Positions 51,667-61,478 of a stretch of DNA of 64,000 nucleotides are shown one piece after another. Position numbers and translations under genes: made by a program. The notes below the pieces were generated by a model. That model was not told the origin of the DNA and made no database searches. It saw only the letters and a list, made by a program, of their open reading frames with translations. The DNA comes from Gottfriedia luciferensis (GTDB lineage: Bacteria; Bacillota; Bacilli; Bacillales; Bacillaceae_G), in NCBI RefSeq assembly GCF_001712755.1, contig NZ_MDKC01000013.1, positions 279,631-343,630 of the forward strand. The letters are read 5' to 3'. The first letter of the stretch is position 1. Each line of letters opens with the position of its first letter.

Positions 51667-53487
51667 ATGTTATCGATTTTAAAACGATACTTAATTGGTA
51701 AACCACTTAAGTCAACAGAGTTAAGTGAACAAAAGTTATCGAATACGAAGGCCTTGGCAATTCTATCGTCAGATGCGCTTTCTTCAGTAGCATACGGTCC
51801 GGAGCAGATTCTGATCGTTTTAACTACGGTTGGGGCGGTAGCGTATTGGTATTCGGTTCCGATTGGTATAGGCGTACTGATTTTATTACTAGCATTAATT
51901 TTATCTTATCGCCAAATTATTTTTAGTTATCCTCACGGTGGAGGCGCTTATGTCGTATCTAAACAAAACCTCGGTGTTATTCCTGGTTTAGTTGCCGGTG
52001 GATCATTGTTAGTTGACTATATCTTGACGGTAGCGGTTAGTGTGTCAGCAGGTACGGACGCGATTACGTCGGCCTTCCCAGCTTTGCACGCTCATACAGT
52101 TTTTATTGCTGTTATTTTGGTTATATGTATTACAATTTTAAACTTACGCGGACTAACTGAATCTGCTTCGATTTTGGCATATCCAGTTTATTTATTCGTT
52201 GTAGCACTTGTTATTATCATTATCGTAGGTTTATATAATGTCTTTACAGGCCATGCACCACAAACAGCACATTCAGCGATTGGTACAGTTGTTCCAGGGA
52301 TTTCTCTCTTTATTCTTTTAAAAGCATTTTCATCTGGCTGCTCAGCCTTAACTGGTGTTGAAGCAATTTCAAATGCAATTCCGAACTTTAAAGTGCCTTC
52401 AGATAAAAATGCGGCAAAAACACTATTGTTGATGGGTTCGATTTTAGCAGTACTATTTTCGGGAGTTATGTTTTTAGCTTACTGGTATGGAATTGTACCA
52501 AATGCAGAAGAAACAGTTATGTCCCAATTAGGTTCTGATATTTTTGGACGAAATATAATCTATTTCTTTATACAAGGGACAACAGCGCTAATCCTTGTAT
52601 TAGCAGCTAATACAGGATTTTCTGCATTCCCATTACTAGCTTATAACTTAGCAAGTGATAAATTTATGCCAAGAATGTACTTACTTCGAGGAGATCGTTT
52701 AGGATATTCAAATGGTATTATTACACTTGGTGTAGCTTCAATTTTATTAATTATTGCTTTCCAAGGTAAAACTGAAGCATTAATTCCATTATATGCTGTT
52801 GGTGTGTTTGTACCATTTACACTTTCTCAAACTGGTATGGTAATTAAATGGATTAGGGAAAAACCGGCTGGCTGGTTACCGAAATTAACTGCCAACTTTG
52901 TTGGGGCATTTATCTCAGCAACAGTTTCGATTATTTTCTTAACTACTAAGTTAAATCAAGTTTGGTCAATATTTGTTTTCTTACCTTTGATTGTTATTCT
53001 ATTCTTAAGAATTCGTAAGCATTATGAAGCAGTAGGTGACCAATTACGATTAAACAATGATATTCCTGAAAAAATTAGTGGAAATATCATGGTAGTTCCT
53101 GTCGCTGGGATCACAAAAGTAGTTGAACGTACAATGCAATATGCTCAAGGAATTGCTGATGAAGTCTATGCTGTTTACATTTCTTTTGATAAAGAAAGTG
53201 AAGAGCAAATGAGAGAAAAATGGGAAGCTTGGAACCCTAACGTAAAACTAATTGTTGAACATTCTGAGTATCGAGAAATCACTAGACCTCTTTTAAAAGT
53301 AATAGATGAAATGGAAGCTAAAGCTCATGCACAAGGCTTTGAAATTACAGTTTTAATACCACAGTTTATTACGAGAAAAAATTGGCATAATGTTTTACAT
53401 AATCAATCAAGCTTATTACTAAGAGCGTATTTACTTCATAAACGAAGTGTTATTGTAACTACTGTACCTTATAGATTTAAGGTATAG
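51667..53487 (+). CDS. kimA: KimA (YdaO) high-affinity potassium transporter
   Basis: The product is 606 aa. It starts MLSILKRYLIGKPLKS and continues ALAILSSDALSSVAYGPEQILI, HGGGAYVVSKQNLG, ALTGVEAISNAIPNFK and AANTGFSAFPLLAYNLASDKFMPRM, almost collinear with B. subtilis KimA. About 12 membrane helices (to residue 455) are followed by a cytoplasmic USP-like domain ending NVLHNQSSLLLRAYLL. It imports K+ with protons and is normally restrained by c-di-AMP. ATG 51667 is chosen because AGAGGTG lies just before it; the frame is open to 51616. Confidence 0.93.
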   Translation: MLSILKRYLIGKPLKSTELSEQKLSNTKALAILSSDALSSVAYGPEQILIVLTTVGAVAYWYSVPIGIGVLILLLALILSYRQIIFSYPHGGGAYVVSKQNLGVIPGLVAGGSLLVDYILTVAVSVSAGTDAITSAFPALHAHTVFIAVILVICITILNLRGLTESASILAYPVYLFVVALVIIIIVGLYNVFTGHAPQTAHSAIGTVVPGISLFILLKAFSSGCSALTGVEAISNAIPNFKVPSDKNAAKTLLLMGSILAVLFSGVMFLAYWYGIVPNAEETVMSQLGSDIFGRNIIYFFIQGTTALILVLAANTGFSAFPLLAYNLASDKFMPRMYLLRGDRLGYSNGIITLGVASILLIIAFQGKTEALIPLYAVGVFVPFTLSQTGMVIKWIREKPAGWLPKLTANFVGAFISATVSIIFLTTKLNQVWSIFVFLPLIVILFLRIRKHYEAVGDQLRLNNDIPEKISGNIMVVPVAGITKVVERTMQYAQGIADEVYAVYISFDKESEEQMREKWEAWNPNVKLIVEHSEYREITRPLLKVIDEMEAKAHAQGFEITVLIPQFITRKNWHNVLHNQSSLLLRAYLLHKRSVIVTTVPYRFKV

Positions 53488-53665
53488 TAAAGTTTTTTAT
53501 AGAAGAAAAAAACTTTGCAGGAAAAATGGCATAAATTTACTTTTTATAAAAATAGGAAAAAAATAATAGGACAAGTCAAAAGGTAAGCGAATAAGATAGG
53601 TAGGGAAATAATTAGAATTTTTCGTTATTTGTCGAATTCGTGAAAAAAAAGGCGATAAGCTACTT

Positions 53666-53695
53666 TTGACTTGCCCTAGTTTTATGATGTATAGT
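53666..53695 (+). promoter_or_regulatory. SigA promoter of the cold-shock gene
   Basis: TTGACT, 18-nt spacer, TATAGT. The transcript start would be near 53702, giving a leader of about 45 nt. Confidence 0.6.
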
Positions 53696-53745
53696 TGAAA
53701 TGTGGAGAAGATTCACAAGTTTTCGACTGAAGGGAATGGATTTGA

Positions 53746-53943
53746 ATGCAAGGTAAAGTAAAATGGTTTAATGCAGAAAAAGGTTTTGGATTTATCGAGC
53801 GTGAAGATGGAGACGATGTATTCGTACATTTCTCAGCTATCAACGCAGAAGGTTACAAATCTTTAGAAGAAGGCCAAGCAGTTAGCTTCGAAATCGTTGA
53901 AGGTAACCGTGGACCTCAAGCTGCTAATGTGACTAAAATTTAA
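53746..53943 (+). CDS. csp: Cold-shock protein, CspA/CspB family
   Basis: The product is 65 aa, a single OB-fold cold-shock domain. RNP1 KGFGFIERE and RNP2 VFVHFSAI are intact. It binds single-stranded RNA/DNA and acts as an RNA chaperone. Its length and [17 protein letters not shown] start are typical of Bacillus CspB/C/D; which paralogue it is cannot be said. It is inserted between kimA and hpf and is monocistronic, with promoter and terminator. Confidence 0.96.
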   Translation: MQGKVKWFNAEKGFGFIEREDGDDVFVHFSAINAEGYKSLEEGQAVSFEIVEGNRGPQAANVTKI

Positions 53944-53990
53944 TTTTTTCCGTTAATAAGTAAGTATTTGCTTATATAGATTCGGACCAC

Positions 53991-54024
53991 GAAGGCTTAC
54001 TCATTTGAGTAAGCCTTTGTTTGT
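53991..54024 (+). terminator. Terminator of the cold-shock gene
   Basis: AAGGCTTACTC/GAGTAAGCCTT with a 4-nt loop and TGTTTGTTTT tail. Confidence 0.92.
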
Positions 54025-54135
54025 TTTGGAAAATTTTTAAGTATCTTTAAATTATTATAAAAATATAATCAGATATAAACCATAAAAGTTCAAAAAATGG
54101 ACACAGAGTTTTCTCATATTTGACAAATATTTCAA

Positions 54136-54165
54136 GGAGGAAATTGAGATAGAGGTGTAGAATAT
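54136..54165 (+). promoter_or_regulatory. SigH promoter of hpf
   Basis: GGAGGAAAT (54136-54144), 12-nt spacer, GTAGAATAT (54157-54165) fit the SigH consensus RNAGGAWWW-N11-12-RNNGAATWW at every position. B. subtilis hpf (yvyD) is known to be transcribed by SigH and SigB. Confidence 0.8.
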
Positions 54166-54213
54166 AAGTATGACAGCTTTCATTTTTGGAGCTTGATGAA
54201 GGAGGAAACCCAT

Positions 54214-54759
54214 ATGATGCTAAACATCCGAGGCGAAAATATTGAAATTACTCCAGCAATTCGTGATTACGTAGATAAAAAATTATCGCGATTTGATCGT
54301 TATTTTGACGAAGAGTTAACGGCGAGAGTTAATGCTAAGGTATTCCACGACAAGCAAAGAATTGAAGTAACTATTCCTGGAACGTATATGTTATTACGTG
54401 CAGAAGAAGAGCATTCAGATTTGTATGCAGCTGTCGATTTAGTTATTGATAAACTAGATCGTCAAATTAGAAAACACAAAACAAAAGTAAATCGCAAGTT
54501 AAGAGAAAAAGGATCATTAAAATTCATGTTTGCACCATCAACTACTGAATCAGCTGTAGCAGTAGAAGAACACGAAAATGATATTGAGTTAGTTCGAACA
54601 AAGCAATTTGATTTAAAACCTATGGATGCAGAAGAAGCAGTGCTACAAATGAATATGTTAGGTCATAACTTCTTTGTATTCTTAAACGGTGAAACAAATA
54701 AAACGAACATCGTTTACGCTAGAAAAGATGGGCGTTATGGTTTAATTGAAGCCAAATAA
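54214..54759 (+). CDS. hpf: Ribosome hibernation promoting factor, long form
   Basis: The product is 181 aa. The N-terminal S30AE domain has MLNIRGENIEITPAIRDYV and DKLDRQIRKHKTKVNRKLREK; the C-terminal dimerisation domain has VRTKQFDLKPMDAEEAVLQMNMLGHNFFVF and RKDGRYGLIE. It dimerises 70S ribosomes into 100S particles in stationary phase. ATG 54214 (or 54217) is chosen from AAGGAGG at 54199. It lies before secA as in B. subtilis. Confidence 0.96.
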   Translation: MMLNIRGENIEITPAIRDYVDKKLSRFDRYFDEELTARVNAKVFHDKQRIEVTIPGTYMLLRAEEEHSDLYAAVDLVIDKLDRQIRKHKTKVNRKLREKGSLKFMFAPSTTESAVAVEEHENDIELVRTKQFDLKPMDAEEAVLQMNMLGHNFFVFLNGETNKTNIVYARKDGRYGLIEAK

Positions 54760-54778
54760 AAATTAATAAAATAATAAT

Positions 54779-54816
54779 AAAAGGACTGAGCTGAACAATT
54801 AGCTTAGTCCTTTTTT
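54779..54816 (+). terminator. Terminator of hpf
   Basis: AAAAGGACTGAGCT/AGCTTAGTCCTTTT with one mismatch, followed by T-run. Confidence 0.92.
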
Positions 54817-54868
54817 GCTTATTTTCTAAAATATTAATTAATTCTAATAGAACAATCTCGACATAAGG

Positions 54869-54898
54869 TTGTCACGTATCTTCATTTAATGATAAAAT
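54869..54898 (+). promoter_or_regulatory. Probable SigA promoter of secA
   Basis: TTGTCA, 18-nt spacer, TAAAAT, about 65 nt upstream of the start codon. Confidence 0.5.
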
Positions 54899-54964
54899 TA
54901 GAAATAGTATCTACTAACTTAATGACATTTTAGTTTATGACTTTATAATAGAGGAGCGTTACGA

Positions 54965-57478
54965 ATGCTTGGAATGATAAAAAAGGTTTTTGATCTTAAT
55001 CAGCGACAATTAAATAAAATGCAAAAACAAGTTGATCAAGTGTTATCTTTACAGGATCAGTATGCAAAATTATCTGATGATGAACTTAGAGGTAAAACAT
55101 TTGAATTTAAAGAGCGTATCCAAAAAGGTGAAACTCTTGATGATATTTTAGTTGAAGCATTTGCCGTTGTTCGTGAAGGTGCTACTCGTGTGCTTGGTAT
55201 GACTCCATATCCTGTACAGTTATTAGGTGGAATTTCCTTACATGAAGGTAATATTTCAGAAATGAAAACTGGGGAAGGTAAAACTTTAACTTCCACTTTA
55301 CCTGTTTACTTAAATGCATTAAGTAGCGAAGGTGTTCACGTTGTTACAGTCAATGAATACTTAGCTAGTCGTGATGCTCGTGAGATGGGTCAATTATATG
55401 AGTTCTTGGGACTTACTGTTGGTCTAAATTTAAATAGTATGGAACCAGATGAAAAGCGTGAAGCATATGCTTGTGATATTACGTATAGTACAAATAATGA
55501 ATTAGGATTTGACTATTTACGTGATAACATGGTTGTATACGCTGAACAACGAGTTCAACGTCCACTAAACTATGCTATTATCGATGAGGTTGACTCAATT
55601 TTAATTGACGAAGCACGTACTCCATTAATTATTTCTGGACAAGCAAAACAGTCTGCACAATCATATATTGCAGCGAATGCATTTGTTGGAATGCTTAAGC
55701 TAGACAAAGATTATACGTACGATGTAAAAACAAAATCAGTTTTATTAACTGAAGATGGTATTTCACGTGCAGAAAAAGCTTTTGGCGTTGAAAACCTATT
55801 TGATTTGAAAAATGTTAACTTAAACCATCATATTACTCAGGCATTACGTGCTCACGTTACGATGACTCATGATGTAGATTATGTAGTTCAAGATGGTGAA
55901 ATTGTAATCGTTGACCAATTTACTGGTCGTTTAATGAAAGGCCGCCGTTACAGTGAAGGTCTTCACCAAGCGATTGAAGCTAAAGAAGGATTAAAAATTC
56001 AAAATGAAAGTATGACGCTTGCTACAATTACTTTCCAAAACTACTTCCGTATGTACAAAAAACTTTCGGGTATGACAGGTACAGCTAAAACTGAGGAAGA
56101 AGAATTCCGTAATATTTACAATATGAATGTTCTAGTTATTCCTACGAACAGACCAATCGCTCGTATGGATAAACCTGATCTAGTATACAAAACAATGACT
56201 GGTAAATTTAATGCTGTTGTTGATGAAATCGTTGAACGTCACAAAGCTGGGCAACCAGTTCTAGTTGGTACAGTTGCGATCGAGACTTCAGAGTTAATAT
56301 CTCAATTGTTAAAACGTAAAGGTGTTAAACACGAAGTATTAAATGCGAAAAACCATGAACGCGAGGCTGATATTATCGCATTAGCTGGTCACCGTGGTGC
56401 AGTTACTATTGCGACAAACATGGCTGGTCGTGGTACAGATATTAAATTAGGTGAAGGTATTCGTGAGCTTGGCGGATTAGCTGTTATTGGTACAGAGCGT
56501 CATGAAAGCCGTCGTATTGATAATCAGTTACGTGGTCGTTCTGGTCGTCAAGGTGACCCTGGTGTGACAACTTTCTATTTATCAATGGAAGATGAATTAA
56601 TGCGTCGTTTTGGTTCAGAAAATTTATCAGTTATGATGGACCGTTTAGGATTAGATGATTCTCAACCGATTGAAAGTAAAATGGTTTCTCGTGCAGTTGA
56701 ATCTGCACAAAAACGAGTAGAGGGTAATAACTTTGATGCTCGTAAACAATTACTTCAATATGATGATGTATTACGTCAACAACGTGAAGTTATTTATGCT
56801 CAACGTTCTGAAGTTATTGATTCAAATGATTTACAACCAATCGTTAAGAATATGATTGAAGGTACTATTAACAGAGTAGTTCAAGCTCATACTCCAAACG
56901 AGCAGCTTCAAGAAGAGTGGAATTTAGAAGGAATCATTGATTTCTTAGAAGCAAACTTATTAAATGAAGATGAAATCACAGTTGATCAATTACGTGTAAT
57001 TGAACCGGATGAAATGGTTGAATTAATTCAAAAAACAGTATTCGAGCGTTACGAAGAAAAACAGGTAGCTTTACCAATTGAACAAATGCGTGAGTTTGAA
57101 AAAGTTGTATTATTACGTACTGTTGATAACAAGTGGATGGCTCATATCGATTCAATGGATCAACTTCGTGAAGGAATCCATTTACGTGCATATGCACAAA
57201 TTGATCCACTACGTGAATATCAAATGGAAGGCTTCGCAATGTTTGAAGAGATGATTGCTTCAATTGAAGAAGAAGTATCTCGCATTATTATGAAAGCTGA
57301 AATTGAAGCTGATGTAGAGCGTGAAGCTATACAAGGCGATGCAATTCATGTAAGTAATGATGGTGATGGTGAAGTAAAGAAAAAACCAATCGTAAAAGGC
57401 GAAGAAACTGGACGTAATGAAGATTGTCCTTGTGGATCAGGTAAGAAGTATAAAAACTGCCACGGTAAAGGAATCTAA
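54965..57478 (+). CDS. secA: SecA, essential preprotein translocase ATPase
   Basis: The product is 837 aa. Motor motifs [62 protein letters not shown] and [14 protein letters not shown]-terminal zinc-binding tail [14 protein letters not shown]. It drives secretion through SecYEG. The window also has SecA2 (26103), so two SecA systems coexist. Start ATG after GAGGAG. Confidence 0.97.
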   Translation: MLGMIKKVFDLNQRQLNKMQKQVDQVLSLQDQYAKLSDDELRGKTFEFKERIQKGETLDDILVEAFAVVREGATRVLGMTPYPVQLLGGISLHEGNISEMKTGEGKTLTSTLPVYLNALSSEGVHVVTVNEYLASRDAREMGQLYEFLGLTVGLNLNSMEPDEKREAYACDITYSTNNELGFDYLRDNMVVYAEQRVQRPLNYAIIDEVDSILIDEARTPLIISGQAKQSAQSYIAANAFVGMLKLDKDYTYDVKTKSVLLTEDGISRAEKAFGVENLFDLKNVNLNHHITQALRAHVTMTHDVDYVVQDGEIVIVDQFTGRLMKGRRYSEGLHQAIEAKEGLKIQNESMTLATITFQNYFRMYKKLSGMTGTAKTEEEEFRNIYNMNVLVIPTNRPIARMDKPDLVYKTMTGKFNAVVDEIVERHKAGQPVLVGTVAIETSELISQLLKRKGVKHEVLNAKNHEREADIIALAGHRGAVTIATNMAGRGTDIKLGEGIRELGGLAVIGTERHESRRIDNQLRGRSGRQGDPGVTTFYLSMEDELMRRFGSENLSVMMDRLGLDDSQPIESKMVSRAVESAQKRVEGNNFDARKQLLQYDDVLRQQREVIYAQRSEVIDSNDLQPIVKNMIEGTINRVVQAHTPNEQLQEEWNLEGIIDFLEANLLNEDEITVDQLRVIEPDEMVELIQKTVFERYEEKQVALPIEQMREFEKVVLLRTVDNKWMAHIDSMDQLREGIHLRAYAQIDPLREYQMEGFAMFEEMIASIEEEVSRIIMKAEIEADVEREAIQGDAIHVSNDGDGEVKKKPIVKGEETGRNEDCPCGSGKKYKNCHGKGI

Positions 57479-57501
57479 TAAAATAGAAACTATATGAAAA
57501 G

Positions 57502-57586
57502 GGGCAAGGGCAAGTAGTTATTAGGAAAGAAGAGTAACCTTCAAAGGTTATTCTTACTTCACTACTTGTCTTTACCTGCTTTTTAT
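57502..57586 (+). terminator. Complex hairpin/terminator after secA
   Basis: Outer arms GCAAGTAGT/ACTACTTGT enclose an inner hairpin AAGAGTAACCTT/AGGTTATTCTT, and a T5 run follows at about 57581. It lies only 32 nt before prfB, so secA-prfB read-through could be controlled here. Confidence 0.65.
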
Positions 57587-57617
57587 TGTTCGTAAAATTT
57601 AATCGAGGTGTTATGTA

Positions 57618-58716
57618 ATGGAATTAGTAGAAGTAAAGCAAGAACTAGAAAAGATGGCGAAACGCCTTCAAGCATTTAGGGGGTCTCTTTGACGTCGAAA
57701 CAAAACAAGCAAGACTAGATGAGCTTGAAGCGTTTATGTCAGAGCCAGATTTTTGGGATGATCAAAAAGCTGCACAAGTAGTAATAAGTGAAGTAAATGG
57801 TTTAAAAGAAGTCATTAATGAATTCAATGATTTAAATGATGGATATGAGAATCTTGAAGTAACATATGAGTTAGTTAAAGAAGAAAATGACGATGAACTA
57901 TTTGAAGAACTAGTAACTGAAGTAAAATCTTTAACTGGAAAGCTGAATGATTTTGAACTTCAATTATTATTAAGCGAGCCATATGATAAAAATAATGCAA
58001 TTCTTGAGCTTCACCCAGGAGCAGGTGGAACCGAGTCTCAAGATTGGGGTTCAATGTTATTACGTATGTATACTAGATGGGCTGAAAAACGTGGATTTAA
58101 AGTTGAAACTTTAGATTATCTACCTGGAGATGAGGCTGGTATTAAGAGCGTAACTTTAGCAATTAAAGGCCATAATGCTTATGGCTATTTAAAAGCAGAA
58201 AAAGGCGTTCATCGTTTAGTACGTATCTCTCCATTCGATTCATCAGGTCGTCGTCATACTTCTTTCGTTTCTTGCGAAGTAATGCCTGAGTTCAATGAAG
58301 AAATTGAAATCGATATTCGTACAGAAGATTTAAAGATTGATACGTATCGTGCAAGTGGAGCCGGTGGTCAGCACATTAATACAACTGACTCAGCAGTACG
58401 TATTACACATGTTCCAACTAACACTGTAGTAACATGTCAAACAGAGCGTTCACAAATTAAAAACCGTGAACATGCAATGAAAATGTTAAAAGCAAAACTA
58501 TATCAACGTAAAATAGAAGAGCAACAAGCTCAACTAGATGAAATCCGTGGAGAACAAAAAGAAATTGGCTGGGGAAGTCAAATTCGTTCATATGTTTTCC
58601 ATCCATACTCAATGGTTAAAGATCATCGAACAAACACAGAGGTTGGTAATGTACATGCAGTAATGGATGGAGATCTTGATCCATTTATTGATGCTTACTT
58701 ACGTTCTAAGATTTAA
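57618..58716 (+). CDS. prfB: Peptide chain release factor 2, with programmed +1 frameshift
   Basis: The product is 365 aa after frameshifting. The first 24 codons (ATG 57618 to CTT) end at in-frame TGA 57690-57692; the rest continues in the +1 frame (GAC GTC GAA …) to 58716. Domain motifs: [17 protein letters not shown], the catalytic GGQ in [18 protein letters not shown] and [13 protein letters not shown]. It releases peptides at UGA and UAA. Low RF2 lets ribosomes shift past the UGA, giving autoregulation. It follows secA as in B. subtilis. The frame starting at 57736 is only its 3' part. Confidence 0.96.
57678..57693 (+). promoter_or_regulatory. prfB: prfB programmed frameshift site
   Basis: AGGGGG (internal Shine-Dalgarno), TCT, then the slippery CTT followed by TGA C. 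It is the universal RF2 shift site; TCT replaces the commoner TAT between Shine-Dalgarno and CTT. Confidence 0.95.
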
Positions 58717-58727
58717 TGTTGAAAAAT

Positions 58728-58767
58728 GGGCTGATAAGATTGGGGGAAACTTCTTTCTTACCAGCCC
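58728..58767 (+). terminator. Hairpin after prfB
   Basis: GGGCTGATAAGA/TCTTACCAGCCC with one mismatch; only a weak T-tail (TAATCTTT). Confidence 0.5.
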
Positions 58768-59170
58768 TAATCTTTGGGGACAAAAGAGGTATATTTTATC
58801 AGTGCGTTAGCTGTAAATCCATCTTTTAACCTAGAACATCTACCAGACTGCCTGCCAAACACTTGCAATTAGTCTGATCATCAAGTTTTTTGGACTTTGT
58901 CTAAACGGACATCTTCTAATTATGGAGATGTTATTCTTTTGAGCTTTTTTTCTTTAGAGGATTAATAAGGATTTTACCTTACTAATGTGAAGGAGTTACA
59001 TGAATCATATTTATTTTTAAGTTGTTTTACAAATAGAAGAAAGTAAATTTTGTTTATATGTAATTAAATCTTATTGTTTTTTTCATAATAAAAAATAGAG
59101 AGAGTATCCGATATAAAGGATATAAAATAGAAAAGTTGTCTGTAAGTGAGAAATTTTGAGGGGGATAAGT
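58768..59170. other. Gap between prfB and yvjA
   Basis: No gene is seen. A small stem CATCT/AGATG near 58910 is followed by T-rich DNA at about 58940. The rest is AT-rich without recognisable signals. Confidence 0.4.
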
Positions 59171-60049
59171 TTGAAAAAGGTCAGATATTCTACTGCTCTA
59201 ACTGTAGGGTGGGGAAAAACGTTTTTTGAGTACTTTTTTGTATTAATTGGTTCTGCAATCATTGCTGTCGCGTTTTGTGTGTTTTTATTACCAAATCATA
59301 TTGCTTCTGGTGGGGTAAGTGGTATTTCGACAATTCTAAAGAGTACAATGGGATTTAATCCTGCATTTGTACAATGGGCATTTAATATTCCTTTATTTAT
59401 AGCAGGTGTCTTTTTCTTAGGTAGACAATTTGGCGCTAAAACATTAGTTGGAACAATCTTTATTCCACTTGTTGTTTATTTAGTTGATTTATACAATATA
59501 AAACCTGCAACTGATAATCCACTTTTAGCATCAATTTTTGGTGGACTATTTATTGGTTTAGGTCTAGGAATCGTGTTCCGTGGTAAAGCATCTACTGGTG
59601 GAACAGATTTAGCAGCTCAAATTGTTCATAAATATACTGGTTTATCACTTGGGATTTGTGTAGCCTTTATTGACGGATTAATTGTTCTTACATCTGCAAT
59701 CGTGTTTAATCTTGAAAGTGGTATGTATGCACTAATTGCACTTTTTGTTACGAGTAAAACAATTGATTTAGTTCAAATTGGTCTTGCTAGATCAAAAATG
59801 GCACTTATTATTACTTCAGAAGTGGAGCCTGTAACAACGGCAATTGTTCACCAATTAGATCGTGGAGTTACAAAACTAACTGGTGTTGGTGGATATACAA
59901 ATGAAGACCGTTTAGTATTAATGTGTGTACTTGATCAAACTGAATTTTCTTCTCTACGTGATATCGTTCGGACAGTTGATCGAAATGCTTTCATTACAGT
60001 TGTAGATGCAACAGAAGTTCTTGGAGAAGGTTTCACAAATTTGACATAA
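59171..60049 (+). CDS. yvjA: YitT family membrane protein (YvjA)
   Basis: The product is 292 aa. Five to six membrane helices (about 15-200) with LLPNHIASGGVSGIST and RGKASTGGTDLAAQI, followed by a cytoplasmic DUF2179 domain (RGVTKLTGVGGYTNEDRLVLMCV). Function of the family is uncertain. TTG 59171 is chosen since AGGGGGAT precedes it and overlaps the earlier in-frame TTG 59156. It lies after prfB and before cccB as in B. subtilis. Confidence 0.9.
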   Translation: MKKVRYSTALTVGWGKTFFEYFFVLIGSAIIAVAFCVFLLPNHIASGGVSGISTILKSTMGFNPAFVQWAFNIPLFIAGVFFLGRQFGAKTLVGTIFIPLVVYLVDLYNIKPATDNPLLASIFGGLFIGLGLGIVFRGKASTGGTDLAAQIVHKYTGLSLGICVAFIDGLIVLTSAIVFNLESGMYALIALFVTSKTIDLVQIGLARSKMALIITSEVEPVTTAIVHQLDRGVTKLTGVGGYTNEDRLVLMCVLDQTEFSSLRDIVRTVDRNAFITVVDATEVLGEGFTNLT

Positions 60050-60119
60050 AAAGGTAAAATAAATATTTTCATTAGTAGTAGACTATAGTTATGGGATTTT
60101 TAAAGGGGCGATGATTTTT

Positions 60120-60449
60120 GTGAAAAAGCTACTTCTTGCTTTTATAACTGGTGGTATGCTGTTAACGATTACAGCATGTGGTTCAAATAATGATACAAGT
60201 AAAAATAATGATTCAGGTGAGCCGGTTTCAGTTGCTAATGGGGAAAAGCTATTTAAACAAAGCTGTGCTAGCTGCCATGGTGGAGAATTAGAAGGTATAA
60301 TTGGACCAAGCTTAAAAAAGGTCGGAGCGAAATATTCTGAAAAAGAAATAGAAAATATTATCCATGATGGTAGAGGTTCAATGCCTAGCGGAGTTGTTCA
60401 AGGAAATGACGCGAAAAGTGTAGCGAAATGGCTTGCGACTAAAAAATAA
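60120..60449 (+). CDS. cccB: Cytochrome c551, membrane-anchored lipoprotein
   Basis: The product is 109 aa. A lipoprotein signal ends LTITAC (lipobox, Cys at about 20), followed by a Ser/Asn linker and a small class I cytochrome c with CASCH haem motif and the distal Met in SMPSGV. It shuttles electrons outside the membrane to a terminal oxidase. GTG 60120 is preferred over ATG 60111, which is only 2 nt from AAAGGGG. Gene order matches B. subtilis. Confidence 0.92.
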   Translation: MKKLLLAFITGGMLLTITACGSNNDTSKNNDSGEPVSVANGEKLFKQSCASCHGGELEGIIGPSLKKVGAKYSEKEIENIIHDGRGSMPSGVVQGNDAKSVAKWLATKK

Positions 60450-60472
60450 AATGTTTTCTATCGAAAAGAATT

Positions 60473-60519
60473 AAAGAAACAGACAATTTTCTGTTAATTA
60501 GAAAAGGTCTGTTTCTTTT
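60473..60519 (+). terminator. Terminator of cccB
   Basis: AAAGAAACAGAC/GTCTGTTTCTTT long stem with 22-nt loop, followed by TCATTTT. Confidence 0.85.
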
Positions 60520-60791
60520 CATTTTAGTTACATTTTGCCATAATTTGTTAAACAAACCCATAAATCGTTCGGAAAAAATCTAGCCTATTATTAAAATGTA
60601 ACATAAATTTATCAATTTTGACATTTTTTAAGTGGTATAATAGAGGAGCTTAGCTGAAATTATCGAAATATGTAAATAGCAGGCGAAATAATAAGATCAA
60701 GATCAAGTAAAGTTAAGTTAATTATAATTTCATCCAGAATGGATCTTATAGTTTGATAGAAGAAAACGGAACAAAAATTAAGGAGAATGTC
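60520..60791. other. Upstream region of ftsEX
   Basis: No gene is seen. It contains the promoter listed at 60633. A TTGACA at 60618 is only 12 nt from the -10 and so probably not the -35. Confidence 0.5.
60633..60641 (+). promoter_or_regulatory. Extended -10 promoter of ftsEX
   Basis: TGGTATAAT matches the extended -10 (TGN TATAAT). No -35 at the proper distance. The start point would be near 60648, about 145 nt before ftsE. Confidence 0.5.
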
Positions 60792-61478
60792 ATGATTGAG
60801 TTAAAAGATGTTTATAAGACTTATCCTAATGGTGTTCTTGCGGTAGATGGTATTAATGTAAAAATTCGCCAAGGTGAATTTGTGTATGTCGTGGGCCCGA
60901 GTGGTGCCGGAAAGTCGACATTCATTAAAATGATGTATCGCGAAGAAAAACCATCAAAGGGTGCAATCTTAATTAATGGAATGGATTTAAGCCATATGAA
61001 GGATAAAAAAGTTCCTTTATTACGTAGAAATATTGGAGTAGTTTTCCAAGACTATAAATTATTACCGACTTTATCAGTTTATGAAAATATTGCATTTGCA
61101 CTTGAAGTTATTGAAGAAAACCCGAAAACAATAAAGAAGAGAGTTATGGAAGTACTTGACCTTGTTAAGTTAAAACATAAAGCTCGATTTTTACCAACAG
61201 AGCTTTCTGGTGGTGAACAGCAACGTGTTTCGATTGCTCGTTCTATTGTAAATAAACCACAAGTAGTGATCGCCGATGAGCCAACGGGTAACCTAGACCC
61301 TGAAACTACATGGGAGATTATGGATATATTTAAAGAAATCAATGATCGTGGAACAACTATAGTAATGGCAACTCATAATAAAGATATCGTAAATACGATC
61401 AAGCGACGAGTAATTGCAATTGAAGCTGGAAAAATTGTACGCGACCAAGCGAGAGGAGTGTACGGTTATGAAAGCTAG
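60792..61478 (+). CDS. ftsE: FtsE, ATPase of the FtsEX complex
   Basis: The product is 228 aa. [19 protein letters not shown] (Walker A), [16 protein letters not shown] (signature), [13 protein letters not shown] (Walker B) and ATHNKDIV. FtsEX controls cell-wall hydrolases across the membrane. ATG 60792 follows AAGGAGA by 5 nt; the frame is open to 60753. It overlaps ftsX by 11 nt. Confidence 0.96.
   Translation: MIELKDVYKTYPNGVLAVDGINVKIRQGEFVYVVGPSGAGKSTFIKMMYREEKPSKGAILINGMDLSHMKDKKVPLLRRNIGVVFQDYKLLPTLSVYENIAFALEVIEENPKTIKKRVMEVLDLVKLKHKARFLPTELSGGEQQRVSIARSIVNKPQVVIADEPTGNLDPETTWEIMDIFKEINDRGTTIVMATHNKDIVNTIKRRVIAIEAGKIVRDQARGVYGYES

Noticed and set aside
57736..58716. prfB starting at the internal ATG 57736
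   Set aside because: The classical frameshift site and a well-placed ATG at 57618 give the normal full-length RF2.
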